Under the pieces are notes generated by a model. It had not been told where the DNA came from, searched no databases, and was given only the letters and a program-made list of their open reading frames with translations. Below, in pieces: positions 1 to 6,170 of a stretch of DNA of 64,000 bases. Made by a program: the position numbers and the translations under genes. Origin of the DNA: RACS-047 sp031553855 (GTDB lineage: Bacteria; Bacillota; Clostridia; Christensenellales; Pumilibacteraceae); NCBI GenBank assembly GCA_031553855.1, contig JAVBKW010000003.1, forward strand, positions 1 through 64,000, in the 5' to 3' direction. Numbering within the stretch: position 1 is the stretch's first letter; each line of letters begins with the position of its first letter.

Positions 1-125
1 TTTATATAAGTAACGCTTTCCACACCGTCAAGTGAAAGATAAAATTCTTTGACCTCCCGCATAAGCGTTTCGATTTCGTCTTGCTTCTCGAGTTTAGCCT
101 CATATATGCAAATTTCGTGAAACAT
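1..125 (-). CDS. Partial hypothetical protein, N-terminus only
   Basis: The first 41 codons of a minus-strand gene run off the left edge. The start ATG (123-125) has a strong Shine-Dalgarno GGAGGT 5 bases upstream. The visible peptide begins MFHEICIYEAKLEKQDEI and continues with a helix and the strand-like GVESVTYI. This beta-alpha-beta opening resembles the dimeric alpha+beta barrel (antibiotic-biosynthesis-monooxygenase-like) fold, but too little is visible to name a family. It is co-directional with the XRE gene that begins at 598 and lies just 33 bases downstream of it, so the two are probably one transcript. Confidence 0.6.
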   Translation of the reverse strand, partial: MFHEICIYEAKLEKQDEIETLMREVKEFYLSLDGVESVTYI

Positions 126-157
126 TTTTTACCTCCAAATTCATAAATTTACGGCCT

Positions 158-598
158 TTATTCTTCTCGGCCAAGTAAATAATCAATGCTGCACCGGAAA
201 TAGTCTGCCAGCATGATTAGTCCTTCAACATTCGGAATATATTTACCGTTACCCCAATTATAAAGTATGGCATCATCCATTTTGAGATCTACCGCAACAG
301 CATGTAAAGTCTTTCCTTTTTCCGAAGATAAGAACTTCAATCGCTCATTAAAAGGAATAACTAATTCCGTACTTTTTATGTCAGGGAATTCAGCTCTGCC
401 CACCAAAAAATCAATTGAACAATTCAAACAAGACGAAATAGTGATCAGTTGACGTGTAAGCGGCATAAATTTTTTTGTAAGCCAATTTGATATATTGCTG
501 TTATGAATTCCTGTTCTTTTTTGCAGCGACAGAGTGTTTAAATTATTATCATCCATCAGCTCTTTTAGCCTTTCGGCAAATATTGACAATAAGTCCAT
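158..598 (-). CDS. Tandem XRE-family transcriptional regulator
   Basis: The 146-residue protein holds two copies of a Cro/CI-type helix-turn-helix. The first spans about residues 7-65 and ends FLVGR; the second spans about 83-145 and ends YLLGREE. The DYLLG-type ending is typical of Firmicutes XRE proteins. I chose the ATG at 596-598 because GGAGG lies 7 bases upstream; a TTG 21 bases earlier would place the start upstream of that SD. Two fused DNA-binding domains in one chain suggest recognition of a two-part site. A near-perfect 18-bp inverted repeat lies in the divergent region at 627-670 and is the obvious operator. The regulator probably controls itself and the divergent 732-962 gene. 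No ligand-binding domain is present. Confidence 0.85.
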   Translation of the reverse strand: MDLLSIFAERLKELMDDNNLNTLSLQKRTGIHNSNISNWLTKKFMPLTRQLITISSCLNCSIDFLVGRAEFPDIKSTELVIPFNERLKFLSSEKGKTLHAVAVDLKMDDAILYNWGNGKYIPNVEGLIMLADYFRCSIDYLLGREE

Positions 599-626
599 AA
601 ACAAGCCTCCTTTCGACAATAATTGT

Positions 627-670
627 CCTATATGAGTTAAGAAAAATGCTTGTTTCCTAACTCGTATAGG
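627..670. promoter_or_regulatory. Inverted-repeat operator between divergent genes, with plus-strand promoter
   Basis: CCTATATGAGTTAAGAAA (627-644) and TTTCCTAACTCGTATAGG (653-670) are inverted copies with two mismatches and an 8-base spacer. The right arm abuts a TATAAT at 674-679, with TTGTTT at 650-655 as a possible -35 (18-base spacer). Binding here by the divergent double-HTH regulator would block the plus-strand promoter of the 732 gene. Confidence 0.6.
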
Positions 671-731
671 TAGTATAATTGTCTTAGGTTAAGCGCTTTA
701 TACCAAAAAATTAAAAAGGAAGACAAAAATT

Positions 732-962
732 ATGAAAGAAACAGTAGCAGAGTTCAGAATGGAGTTGCTTGAAAAACTTCAGGTATACAGTCCCGTTTAT
801 ACTTTTATCGACAGAGAGAACTTTTCTGTCATTGATATGGCTGTTAACGGGAACAGCGGTGAGGCGGAAGCATATCGATTAATATTACAGAAGTTGCCGC
901 CGATATTTGAGGAGGAAGAAAAGACAGCAGATAAAATATCGGAGTACATAAACAAGCTCTAA
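732..962 (+). CDS. Small hypothetical protein (76 aa)
   Basis: The start ATG is preceded by AAAGGAAG. The product is 76 residues and acidic, with a run EEEEK near residue 60. It has no signal peptide, membrane segment or recognised motif and is predicted to be mostly helical. It is transcribed divergently from the tandem-XRE regulator, and a palindromic operator and a TATAAT box lie between them. It is therefore likely the regulated target of that protein. I do not recognise a family, and no function can be assigned. Confidence 0.6.
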   Translation: MKETVAEFRMELLEKLQVYSPVYTFIDRENFSVIDMAVNGNSGEAEAYRLILQKLPPIFEEEEKTADKISEYINKL

Positions 963-983
963 AAAGAATCAACAATAGAAAAA

Positions 984-1023
984 GGCTGTCGGAGGTCAAT
1001 ATAATTTTAACACCCCGGCAGCC
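984..1023. terminator. Weak hairpin after the 732-962 gene
   Basis: GGCTGTCGG (984-992) pairs with CCGGCAGCC (1015-1023), a 9-bp stem with a 22-base loop that ends 61 bases after the stop codon. No T-run follows, so it is not a canonical intrinsic terminator. It may act as a 3' stabiliser or a degraded terminator. Confidence 0.35.
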
Positions 1024-1158
1024 TCATATGTTGGTTATCGATAAAATTTTATGAGAATTATTTTAGCGGTCTATAGCGGTAGTCTTTGGCTTGAACAAAA
1101 ACTACCATAAATTTTCATCGATTTTTTACTGTTTTTAATGAGTTTTAAAAGGTCAAGT

Positions 1159-1250
1159 CTCTAACGTTTTTCCGATTTTCCGTCCATTTGTTAGAGAAAA
1201 CGTTAGAGCGGGCAAAAAGTGTTAGAGAATTTGTTAGAGCAAATGTTAGA
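1159..1250. repeat. GTTAGAG iteron-like cluster
   Basis: GTTAGAG occurs at 1190-1196, 1202-1208, 1221-1227 and 1233-1239. A sixth-base-truncated copy (GTTAGA) lies at 1245-1250 and one inverted copy (CTCTAAC) at 1159-1165. Start-to-start spacings are 12, 19, 12 and 12. No gene covers it. The tRNA-Ser gene lies 130 bases away, so recombinase arm sites or a remnant of an integrated element are possible. The rest of 1024-1340 shows nothing I can name. Confidence 0.5.
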
Positions 1251-1340
1251 ACAGAAACCGTTTGAGTTGGTGGCCTGAAAGCTATTTTTGGTTATCCTTA
1301 AGCCCAAAGTGCAAAATTAGGCAAATCATCAAAAACATAG

Positions 1341-1377
1341 AAAAATGCCCCGTTTTAAGCCTAAAACGGGGCATTTT
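1341..1377 (-). terminator. Intrinsic terminator of tRNA-Ser
   Basis: ATGCCCCGTTTTA and TAAAACGGGGCAT form a perfect 13-bp stem with a 4-base loop. Read on the minus strand it is followed by TTTTTC. It sits directly downstream of the tRNA-Ser 3' end. Confidence 0.85.
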
Positions 1378-1379
1378 GG

Positions 1380-1464
1380 CGGAAGGTTAGGGATTCGAAC
1401 CCCAGTTAGCTTTCACTAATCCAGTTTTCAAGACTGGCGCCTTCAACCACTCGGCCAACCTTCC
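1380..1464 (-). tRNA. tRNA-Ser (anticodon TGA)
   Basis: The minus strand folds as a class II tRNA. The acceptor GGAAGGT pairs with ACCTTCC with discriminator G. The anticodon arm is CCAGT-CTTGAAA-ACTGG with TGA as anticodon, a long variable arm follows, and the T arm has the GGTTCGAATCC motif. The 85-base length fits tRNA-Ser. The 3' CCA is not encoded. The gene stands alone, with its own terminator at 1341-1377. Confidence 0.95.
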
Positions 1465-1729
1465 GTATTCAATTGTGTGTTCAATTCAAGCGCTAATTGT
1501 TAAAGAATTATAGGCGGTTTTCAAGACCACCTCGTTATGACCGCTTCGATACGCCTCCGTATTAATTGTGTGACTGATTTCATTTTGCTGATTGGTAAAA
1601 CAGAACTGGGGGCAAGATCGCTTTGTAAGGGTAGATTGTAGGGGTAACATTTTTTTGTTGCCACGATACTTGCCTTAGCAGTATAGCAATTTATTGCTTT
1701 TGTGTCAAGTGAAAAAAATGTTGATTCCA

Positions 1730-1860
1730 GCAAAAATACTTGCTTGCAAGGGCATTTTTGCGCCACCGACAAAGGTGCAGACCCCGCGCTTTAGCGCGGA
1801 AGGCGCGCCAAAGACGCGAGGTGCAGGATTTATCCTGCGGTATGAATACCCTTTATTGCG
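1730..1860 (-). repeat. Dispersed intergenic repeat family A, copy 1 (inverted)
   Basis: Read on the reverse strand this matches the repeats at 9844-9994 and 44041-44190. Shared blocks are the AAAGGTATT-like end, the GCAGG..CCTGCACC hairpin, the ACGGGGTT-like centre, and the TTGCGGTGGCGC / GCAAGC end. It is the most diverged of the three copies. The remaining non-genic sequence in 1465-2040 shows no supportable gene; two short open frames there overlap the repeat and lack SD sequences. Confidence 0.6.
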
Positions 1861-2043
1861 GACAAAAGTTTATGAAGTTTACGTGGACTTTAACATAAAG
1901 TTTATGAAAAAAAGTTTGTAATAATTGAAAAAAGTTTAGTTGTTAGTTTAAGTTTAAGCTGGTTAAATTTGGGAATTAAGAAAACTTAAATCTAAATTTT
2001 CTAGAAAATTACAGGGATTTTTTTAAAAATAAATGCTGTTTAT

Positions 2044-2073
2044 TTGACAAAATTGATTTTTTAAGTATATAAT
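2044..2073 (+). promoter_or_regulatory. gdhA promoter
   Basis: Consensus TTGACA (2044-2049) and TATAAT (2068-2073) are separated by 18 bases. Transcription would begin near 2080, just before the hexaloop hairpin at 2085. The leader before the gdhA start is therefore about 330 bases long. Confidence 0.85.
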
Positions 2074-2084
2074 AATAGTATAAA

Positions 2085-2142
2085 GTAAACAAAGGTGTTT
2101 GCCCGCGGCGTTTTGTGCGTCTGTCGGCAGGCGCCTTTTTTT
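2085..2142 (+). promoter_or_regulatory. gdhA leader: ANTAR-type hexaloop hairpin overlapping an intrinsic terminator
   Basis: GTAAAC (2085-2090) and GTTTGC (2097-2102) close a hexaloop AAAGGT with A at position 1 and G at position 4, the signature of RNAs bound by ANTAR proteins. The right arm is also part of the terminator strand GGTGTTTGCC (2094-2103), which pairs through G-U wobbles with GGCAGGCGCC (2126-2135) and is followed by a T-run. The two structures exclude each other. The motif is nearly identical to the glnA leader (17 of 18 bases). A second A1/G4 hexaloop, usual in ANTAR RNAs, is not apparent here. Confidence 0.7.
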
Positions 2143-2145
2143 ATT

Positions 2146-2362
2146 TATATCCAAACAAACCCGCCGGTTATATCCAAATAAAACCCCTGTATATATCCAA
2201 ACAGCTTCCGGCTAAACCTAAAAAACACCCCGGATAACTAAAACAATTTCGGATATTCATATCCAAAAAAACCCCCGGATAAATCCAAACAACACCGGAT
2301 AAATCTAAACAATCCCGGTTATATCCCAAAAAAATACCGGTTAAATCCAAAAACACAAACCA
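2146..2362 (+). repeat. Degenerate 20-23-nt tandem repeat tract in the gdhA leader
   Basis: About ten units have the form ATCCAAA-(C/A)-rich-CCGG(A/T)TA. The ATCC-type cores recur near 2149, 2172, 2195, 2216, 2238, 2261, 2283, 2303, 2323 and 2345, that is every 20-23 bases. The tract lies between the leader terminator and the gdhA SD and is C- and A-rich and G-poor on the coding strand. It contains no gene on either strand that I would support. Confidence 0.75.
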
Positions 2363-2409
2363 AATTTTATACAAAAAGCAAAGTTATTACCTTATGGAGG
2401 TTACATTCT

Positions 2410-3741
2410 ATGTCGTACACAATGAGAGTTTTACAGGAAGCTGTGAAGAAAAATCCGAACGAGCCGGAATTTCATCAGGCTATGAGCGAGATACTGACGT
2501 CTATTCAGCCGTATGTAGATGCACGTCCCGAATATGAAAAGGCGGGCATATTAGAGCGTCTTACGGAGCCTGAAAGGGTGGTTATGTTCAGGGTACCGTG
2601 GATCGACGATAATGGAAAAGTGAATGTGAATAAGGGCTACCGCGTGCAGTTCAGCAGCGCGATAGGCCCGTACAAAGGCGGCTTGAGGTTTCATCCGAGC
2701 GTCTCTTTGAGCATTATTAAGTTTTTAGGGTTTGAGCAGATTTTTAAAAATTCGCTTACGGGTTTGCCGATCGGCGGAGGCAAGGGCGGCGCGGACTTTG
2801 ATCCGAAAGGAAAGTCGGACAGGGAAATAATGGCGTTTTGCCAAAGTTTTATGACGGAGCTGTACCGCCACATCGGCGCAGACACAGACGTTCCCGCAGG
2901 CGATATCGGGGTAGGCGGACGCGAGATCGGGTATTTGTACGGGCAATATAAAAGGCTTGCAAACCGTTTCGAGGGCGTGCTGACGGGCAAAGGCCTGACT
3001 TACGGCGGCTCGCTTGTAAGGACTGAAGCTACCGGGTTCGGCCTTGTATACCTTATGGACGAGATGCTGCGCCAACACGGGAATTCCTTCGAGGGCAAAA
3101 CCGTTGTGGTTTCAGGCGCGGGCAACGTTTCGACCTATACGTGCGAAAAAGCCGCACAGCTTGGCGCAAAGGTAGTCGCCGTTTCCGATTCAACCGGCTA
3201 TATTTATGACGCGGCAGGGATAGATATCGCAGCTCTTAAAGAGTTGAAGGAAGTCAGGCGCGCAAGGCTGAGCGAATATGTTTCATACCGTCCTAACGCC
3301 GTCTACACCGCCGGAAATGGCATTTGGAATATAAAGTGCGACATCGCTTTGCCTTGCGCTACGCAGAACGAACTGAATGAGACGGATGCTAAAACTCTTA
3401 TAAAGAACGGCTGCATTGCGGTCGGAGAAGGCGCAAATATGCCTACGACCTTAGAGGCGACTAATGTGTTTTTAGAGAACAACGTCCTTTTTGCGCCGGG
3501 CAAGGCGGCAAACGCAGGCGGTGTTGCAACCTCGGCTTTGGAGATGTGCCAAAACTCCGCAAGATGTTCCTGGACATTTGAGAAAGTTGACAAAAAGCTG
3601 AAAAATATAATGGTCAATATCTACAACACTATTTCATCTGCCGCAAAAGAGGCAGGCCTTAAGGATAACTTCGTGGCGGGCGCAAATATCGCGGGCTTTA
3701 AGAAGGTGGCGGAGGCTATGCTTTTGCAAGGCGTAGTTTAA
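2410..3741 (+). CDS. gdhA: NADP-type glutamate dehydrogenase
   Basis: The product (443 aa) catalyses reductive amination of 2-oxoglutarate with ammonium to glutamate in the cytoplasm. It has the N-terminal ELFV-dehydrogenase dimerisation domain with GPYKGGLRFHPSV near residue 87 and the glycine-rich GLPIGGGKGGADFDP around 118-132 carrying the catalytic lysine. The Rossmann domain VVVSGAGNVSTYT starts near 230. Length and motifs fit the hexameric small GDH (GdhA) family. The start ATG has GGAGG 9 bases upstream. The gene has its own promoter and an attenuator-type leader matching that of glnA, which points to coordinated nitrogen control. A second, distinct GDH lies at 6891-8177. Cofactor preference is inferred from family resemblance. 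Confidence 0.95.
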   Translation: MSYTMRVLQEAVKKNPNEPEFHQAMSEILTSIQPYVDARPEYEKAGILERLTEPERVVMFRVPWIDDNGKVNVNKGYRVQFSSAIGPYKGGLRFHPSVSLSIIKFLGFEQIFKNSLTGLPIGGGKGGADFDPKGKSDREIMAFCQSFMTELYRHIGADTDVPAGDIGVGGREIGYLYGQYKRLANRFEGVLTGKGLTYGGSLVRTEATGFGLVYLMDEMLRQHGNSFEGKTVVVSGAGNVSTYTCEKAAQLGAKVVAVSDSTGYIYDAAGIDIAALKELKEVRRARLSEYVSYRPNAVYTAGNGIWNIKCDIALPCATQNELNETDAKTLIKNGCIAVGEGANMPTTLEATNVFLENNVLFAPGKAANAGGVATSALEMCQNSARCSWTFEKVDKKLKNIMVNIYNTISSAAKEAGLKDNFVAGANIAGFKKVAEAMLLQGVV

Positions 3742-3764
3742 TTTTAGCCGGCATATCTGGCGAT

Positions 3765-3850
3765 TGAAACGGGCTGCGTGCGTCAATCCGGTTTGGTCAT
3801 TTATGTCTATATAAACGCCCTTCGCCGTCTTGCCGCCATAGGGATTCTAA
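3765..3850. repeat. Possible diverged copy of repeat family C
   Basis: The stretch from GGGCTGCGTG through TCAATCCGGTT and ACGCCCTTCGCCGT parallels the element at 21890-21965 (GCTGCGTG, ACTCCGGTT, ACGCGCCCTCGCCGT). The central palindrome is degraded. It occupies the gap between gdhA and the DapF-like gene. Confidence 0.4.
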
Positions 3851-3923
3851 GACTTTGGCGGCAATTGATAACGCAAGAGGATATAAAAGTATCGGAATAT
3901 GAGTAAAGAGGAGGTAATTTAAG

Positions 3924-4427
3924 ATGATAAAAGCGAAAAGCTCAAAGGTGATTTTGGGAAAGCTTAACACGGTTCCGGCATTGGTACCGGTTTTGCATAT
4001 GTCCTCGCCCGCATGTATCAACAGCCCCGTATGCGTTGACGGAGTCTGCTATAGCGTTACGGCGGCGTCTGTCACCACCGCGCACGGCGTCGTTATGGTA
4101 GAGGACGTCAATAACGTCAACGTCGATGATCTCGGCGAAAAAATCGGTTCCCATCCGATTTTTCCGGAGGGGGCGGATATAGTTTTTGTGCAGGCGTCAG
4201 AGAACGGCATCAAAGCGCGGCACTATCGGAAAGGCTTAGGCGAAAAAGGCTACACCTTTGAAGCGGCCTGCGTTGCCGCGGCGGCGGCAATGATGCAGCA
4301 GGAAAGGCTTGTCAGCAGGCTTAACGTGGAAATAGGCGGTGATATTTTTAGCGCGGAATACGACAGGGCAACAGGGGAGGTCAGCTTGTCGGAACCGACA
4401 GAATTAAAGGAAACGCTGAATAAATAA
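3924..4427 (+). CDS. DapF-like half protein (C-terminal domain only)
   Basis: This 167-residue protein aligns by eye with the second domain of diaminopimelate epimerase. VMVEDVNNVNVDDLGEKI, HPIFPEGADIVFVQ and the RKGLGE segment match DapF's DDV..LGP, FPE.AN..F.. and ERG.GE. DapF normally has about 275 residues in two mirrored halves, each giving one catalytic Cys. Here the N-terminal half is missing. The ACG(T/S)GA active-site loop reads AACVAAAAA near residue 114, so the oxyanion loop glycines are lost. Racemase activity is unlikely. The start has GAGGAGGT 7 bases upstream, and the frame is intact, so it is a maintained gene and not a fragment. Its position between gdhA and glnA suggests a nitrogen or amino-acid role, unproven. 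Confidence 0.75.
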   Translation: MIKAKSSKVILGKLNTVPALVPVLHMSSPACINSPVCVDGVCYSVTAASVTTAHGVVMVEDVNNVNVDDLGEKIGSHPIFPEGADIVFVQASENGIKARHYRKGLGEKGYTFEAACVAAAAAMMQQERLVSRLNVEIGGDIFSAEYDRATGEVSLSEPTELKETLNK

Positions 4428-4457
4428 TCACTCTTTAAAAACTATTTTTTCCTATTT

Positions 4458-4512
4458 TCAAGGTATTTTCAAAGACATTTCAAAGACATTTCAAAGAAAT
4501 CTCAAAAAATTT
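4458..4512 (+). repeat. Five 11-bp phased repeats upstream of the glnA promoter
   Basis: Units TCAAGGTATTT, TCAAAGACATT, TCAAAGACATT, TCAAAGAAATC and TCAAAAAATTT run without gaps at 4458, 4469, 4480, 4491 and 4502. The 11-bp period places an A-tract on the same helix face each turn. They end 10 bp before the -35 box, as expected for an UP-element-like or curved activator region or an array of protein sites. Confidence 0.75.
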
Positions 4513-4522
4513 TTTCAAAAAT

Positions 4523-4552
4523 TTGACTTTCCGGCTTTTTTTATAGTATAAT
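4523..4552 (+). promoter_or_regulatory. glnA promoter
   Basis: TTGACT (4523-4528) and TATAAT (4547-4552) have an 18-base spacer, the same architecture as the gdhA promoter. Transcription should start near 4559, right at the hexaloop hairpin. Confidence 0.85.
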
Positions 4553-4560
4553 TTAAATAA

Positions 4561-4627
4561 GTAAACAAAGGCGTTTGCGGACTTTCAACAAAAAATGGTT
4601 TTGTTGAAAGTTCGCGGGCGCATTTTT
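4561..4627 (+). promoter_or_regulatory. glnA leader: ANTAR-type hexaloop hairpin and overlapping terminator
   Basis: GTAAAC (4561-4566) and GTTTGC (4573-4578) close the hexaloop AAAGGC, with A1 and G4. The terminator strand GCGTTTGCGGACTTTCAAC starts inside this hairpin and pairs with GTTGAAAGTTCGCGGGCGC (about 4603-4621), followed by ATTTTTT. Its apical part is a long hairpin, CTTTCAACAAAA/TTTTGTTGAAAG with an AATGG loop. Hairpin 1 and the full terminator cannot coexist, so this is a transcription attenuator. The ANTAR protein encoded right after glnA is the expected antiterminator. Confidence 0.75.
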
Positions 4628-4795
4628 TATACTATAGGAATTATACTTCGTGCTTTCGTAGCGCTTTGCGATAAGCGCGAAAAATCGCGCCTTGCCGCTT
4701 TGCGGCAAATTCCTGCCGTGCAAAAAAAGCGGCGCGTATCGCGCCAGCCGCTAACGCGGCAAAATGCCAAAGGCATTTTAGACGCATTTTTTATT
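4623..4795 (+). repeat. Dispersed palindromic repeat family B, copy 1
   Basis: It starts TTTTTTATACTATAGGAATTAT and ends TTTTAGACGCATTTTTTAT. The second copy is at 26593-26748. Bases 4724-4785 are identical over 62 nt to 26678-26739. The core folds as nested hairpins: GCGGCGCG..CGCGCC..GCCGC, then AAAATGCC-AAA-GGCATTTT followed by T-rich sequence. It lies in the untranslated leader of glnA, directly after the attenuator. Confidence 0.85.
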
Positions 4796-4854
4796 TTAAG
4801 GTTTTTAATAAAAACTAACGGGAAAGATTAAATAATAGAGGAAGTGTGAAAATA

Positions 4855-6165
4855 ATGAAACAGGAAATTCTGCAATTCATTAAGGAAAACGACGTTAAAT
4901 TTGTGCGGCTGGCGTTTTGCGATATAACGGGCGTCCACAAAAACATATCGCTTATGGCCTCGGAATTTGAGCGCGCTCTGACGGAGGGCATATCGTTTGA
5001 CGCGTCAAGCGTACCCGGCTTTGCCGACATCTCGCGCTCGGATCTTTTCCTGCATCCGCAGATAGACACCGTCAATACTCTGCCGTGGCGGCCCTCTCAA
5101 GGGCGCGTGGTGCGGTTTTATTGCGACATTGCCGACCCCGAGGGCAATCCTTTTGAATTCGACAGCCGCGCCGTACTGAAAAAAGCTGCTGCGCGCGCGC
5201 AGGCTTTGGGGTTTTATCCTAAGATCGGAACGGAATTCGAGTTTTATCTTTGCCTTACCGACGAGCGCGCAAATCCGTTAATGGAGCCGCACGACGAGGG
5301 GGGCTGCTTTGATATCGCGCCGCTTGATAAAGGCGAGAACGTCCGCCGCGAAATTTGCCTTGCCTTAGAGGAAATGGGGTTGTATCCTGAAAACAGCCAC
5401 CACGAGTGCGGCCGGGGGCAAAACGAGATAGATTTTAAATATGGCGACGCGCTGGAGGCGGCCGACCATTTTCTGACGTTTAAATCCGCAGTCAAAAACA
5501 TTGCGGCGCGGAACGGGCTTTTCGCTTCGTTTATGCCCAAGCCCTTTAAGGATATGAGCGGCAGCGGGCTGCACGTCAATATTTCTTTGAATAAAAACGG
5601 CAAAAACCTGTTCAGGAGCGCGGACTCGGGGCACAGTGAGGAGGCGGAAAGCTTTATAGCGGGAGTCCTTAAACGGGCAAGGGAAATGAGCGCGTTCTTA
5701 AACGCCTCCGTCAACTCATACGAGCGGCTGGGGGCGTTCGGCGCGCCCAAATACGTAGGCTGGTCGCACCGAAACCGTTCCTCGCTTATCCGCATTCCCG
5801 CCGCAAAAGGCGAAAATGTGAGGATGGAGCTCAGAAACCCCGACGCTGTGATGAACCCGTACTTAGGATTCGCTCTTATCATCAGCGCGGGGCTGGACGG
5901 CATCGAAAAGAAACTTAAGCTGAAAAAGAGCGTCAACGGAAACCTTTATACGGCGGATAAAAGCGTTCTGGATAAGCTTGACCCGCTTCCAGGCTCACTG
6001 TGCGAAGCGGTTGAAATCGCGAAAAAAAGCAGGTTTGTTCAAAAAGTCATCGGGAAAGGACTTTTGAAAAAATATCTTGAGCTGAAAAATGCGGAAATCG
6101 CATCATACGAGGTTGCAGAGGATAAGGAAGAATACAAGTTTGTGAATTATTTTAAAAATATGTAG
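4855..6165 (+). CDS. glnA: Glutamine synthetase, type I
   Basis: GlnA makes glutamine from glutamate, ammonium and ATP. The 436-aa length is that of the GSI-alpha class typical of Firmicutes. Recognisable are the beta-grasp N-terminus with DGISFDASSVPGF-like EGISFDASSVPGF near residue 45, KIGTEFEFYL around 126-135 (metal-binding glutamates), the SGSGLHVNISL block near 236 (ATP/metal site), and RNRSSLIRIP followed by RMELRNPDA (substrate arginines). I chose ATG at 4855, 12 bases after AGAGG; a GTG at 4846 is too close to that SD. The gene follows a phased-repeat promoter, an attenuator and a repeat-B element, and its stop is 5 bases before the ANTAR gene, so the two are cotranscribed. Confidence 0.96.
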   Translation: MKQEILQFIKENDVKFVRLAFCDITGVHKNISLMASEFERALTEGISFDASSVPGFADISRSDLFLHPQIDTVNTLPWRPSQGRVVRFYCDIADPEGNPFEFDSRAVLKKAAARAQALGFYPKIGTEFEFYLCLTDERANPLMEPHDEGGCFDIAPLDKGENVRREICLALEEMGLYPENSHHECGRGQNEIDFKYGDALEAADHFLTFKSAVKNIAARNGLFASFMPKPFKDMSGSGLHVNISLNKNGKNLFRSADSGHSEEAESFIAGVLKRAREMSAFLNASVNSYERLGAFGAPKYVGWSHRNRSSLIRIPAAKGENVRMELRNPDAVMNPYLGFALIISAGLDGIEKKLKLKKSVNGNLYTADKSVLDKLDPLPGSLCEAVEIAKKSRFVQKVIGKGLLKKYLELKNAEIASYEVAEDKEEYKFVNYFKNM

Positions 6166-6170
6166 GAAGT

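Noticed and set aside
1150..1280. Possible CRISPR array from GTTAGAG repeats
   Set aside because: The repeats are 7 bases with 5-12-base gaps, too short and too closely spaced, and no cas gene is present.
1521..1921. Two short frames (83 aa minus, 75 aa plus) around repeat A
   Set aside because: They overlap each other and the repeat, have no SD and unlikely composition.
2085..2142. A two-hexaloop ANTAR target in the gdhA leader
   Set aside because: Only the first hexaloop has A1 and G4; no second A-initiated hexaloop was found before the T-run, so I claim only one.
2168..2374. Open reading frame of 68 aa on the minus strand across the gdhA leader repeat
   Set aside because: It has a repetitive hydrophobic sequence created by the 20-23-nt repeats, no SD, and lies antisense to a leader with a clear promoter.
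4595..4831. 78-aa frame through repeat B; the same peptide appears in the frame from 26672
   Set aside because: The identical peptide comes from the 62-nt repeat core, both frames lack their own SD, and the second simply runs into sbcD.
5244..5936. Long antisense frame (230 aa) inside glnA, and similar ones in murC, typA and UPF0210 genes
   Set aside because: They are shadow frames of well-conserved genes, with low-complexity Ser/Leu/Arg content.
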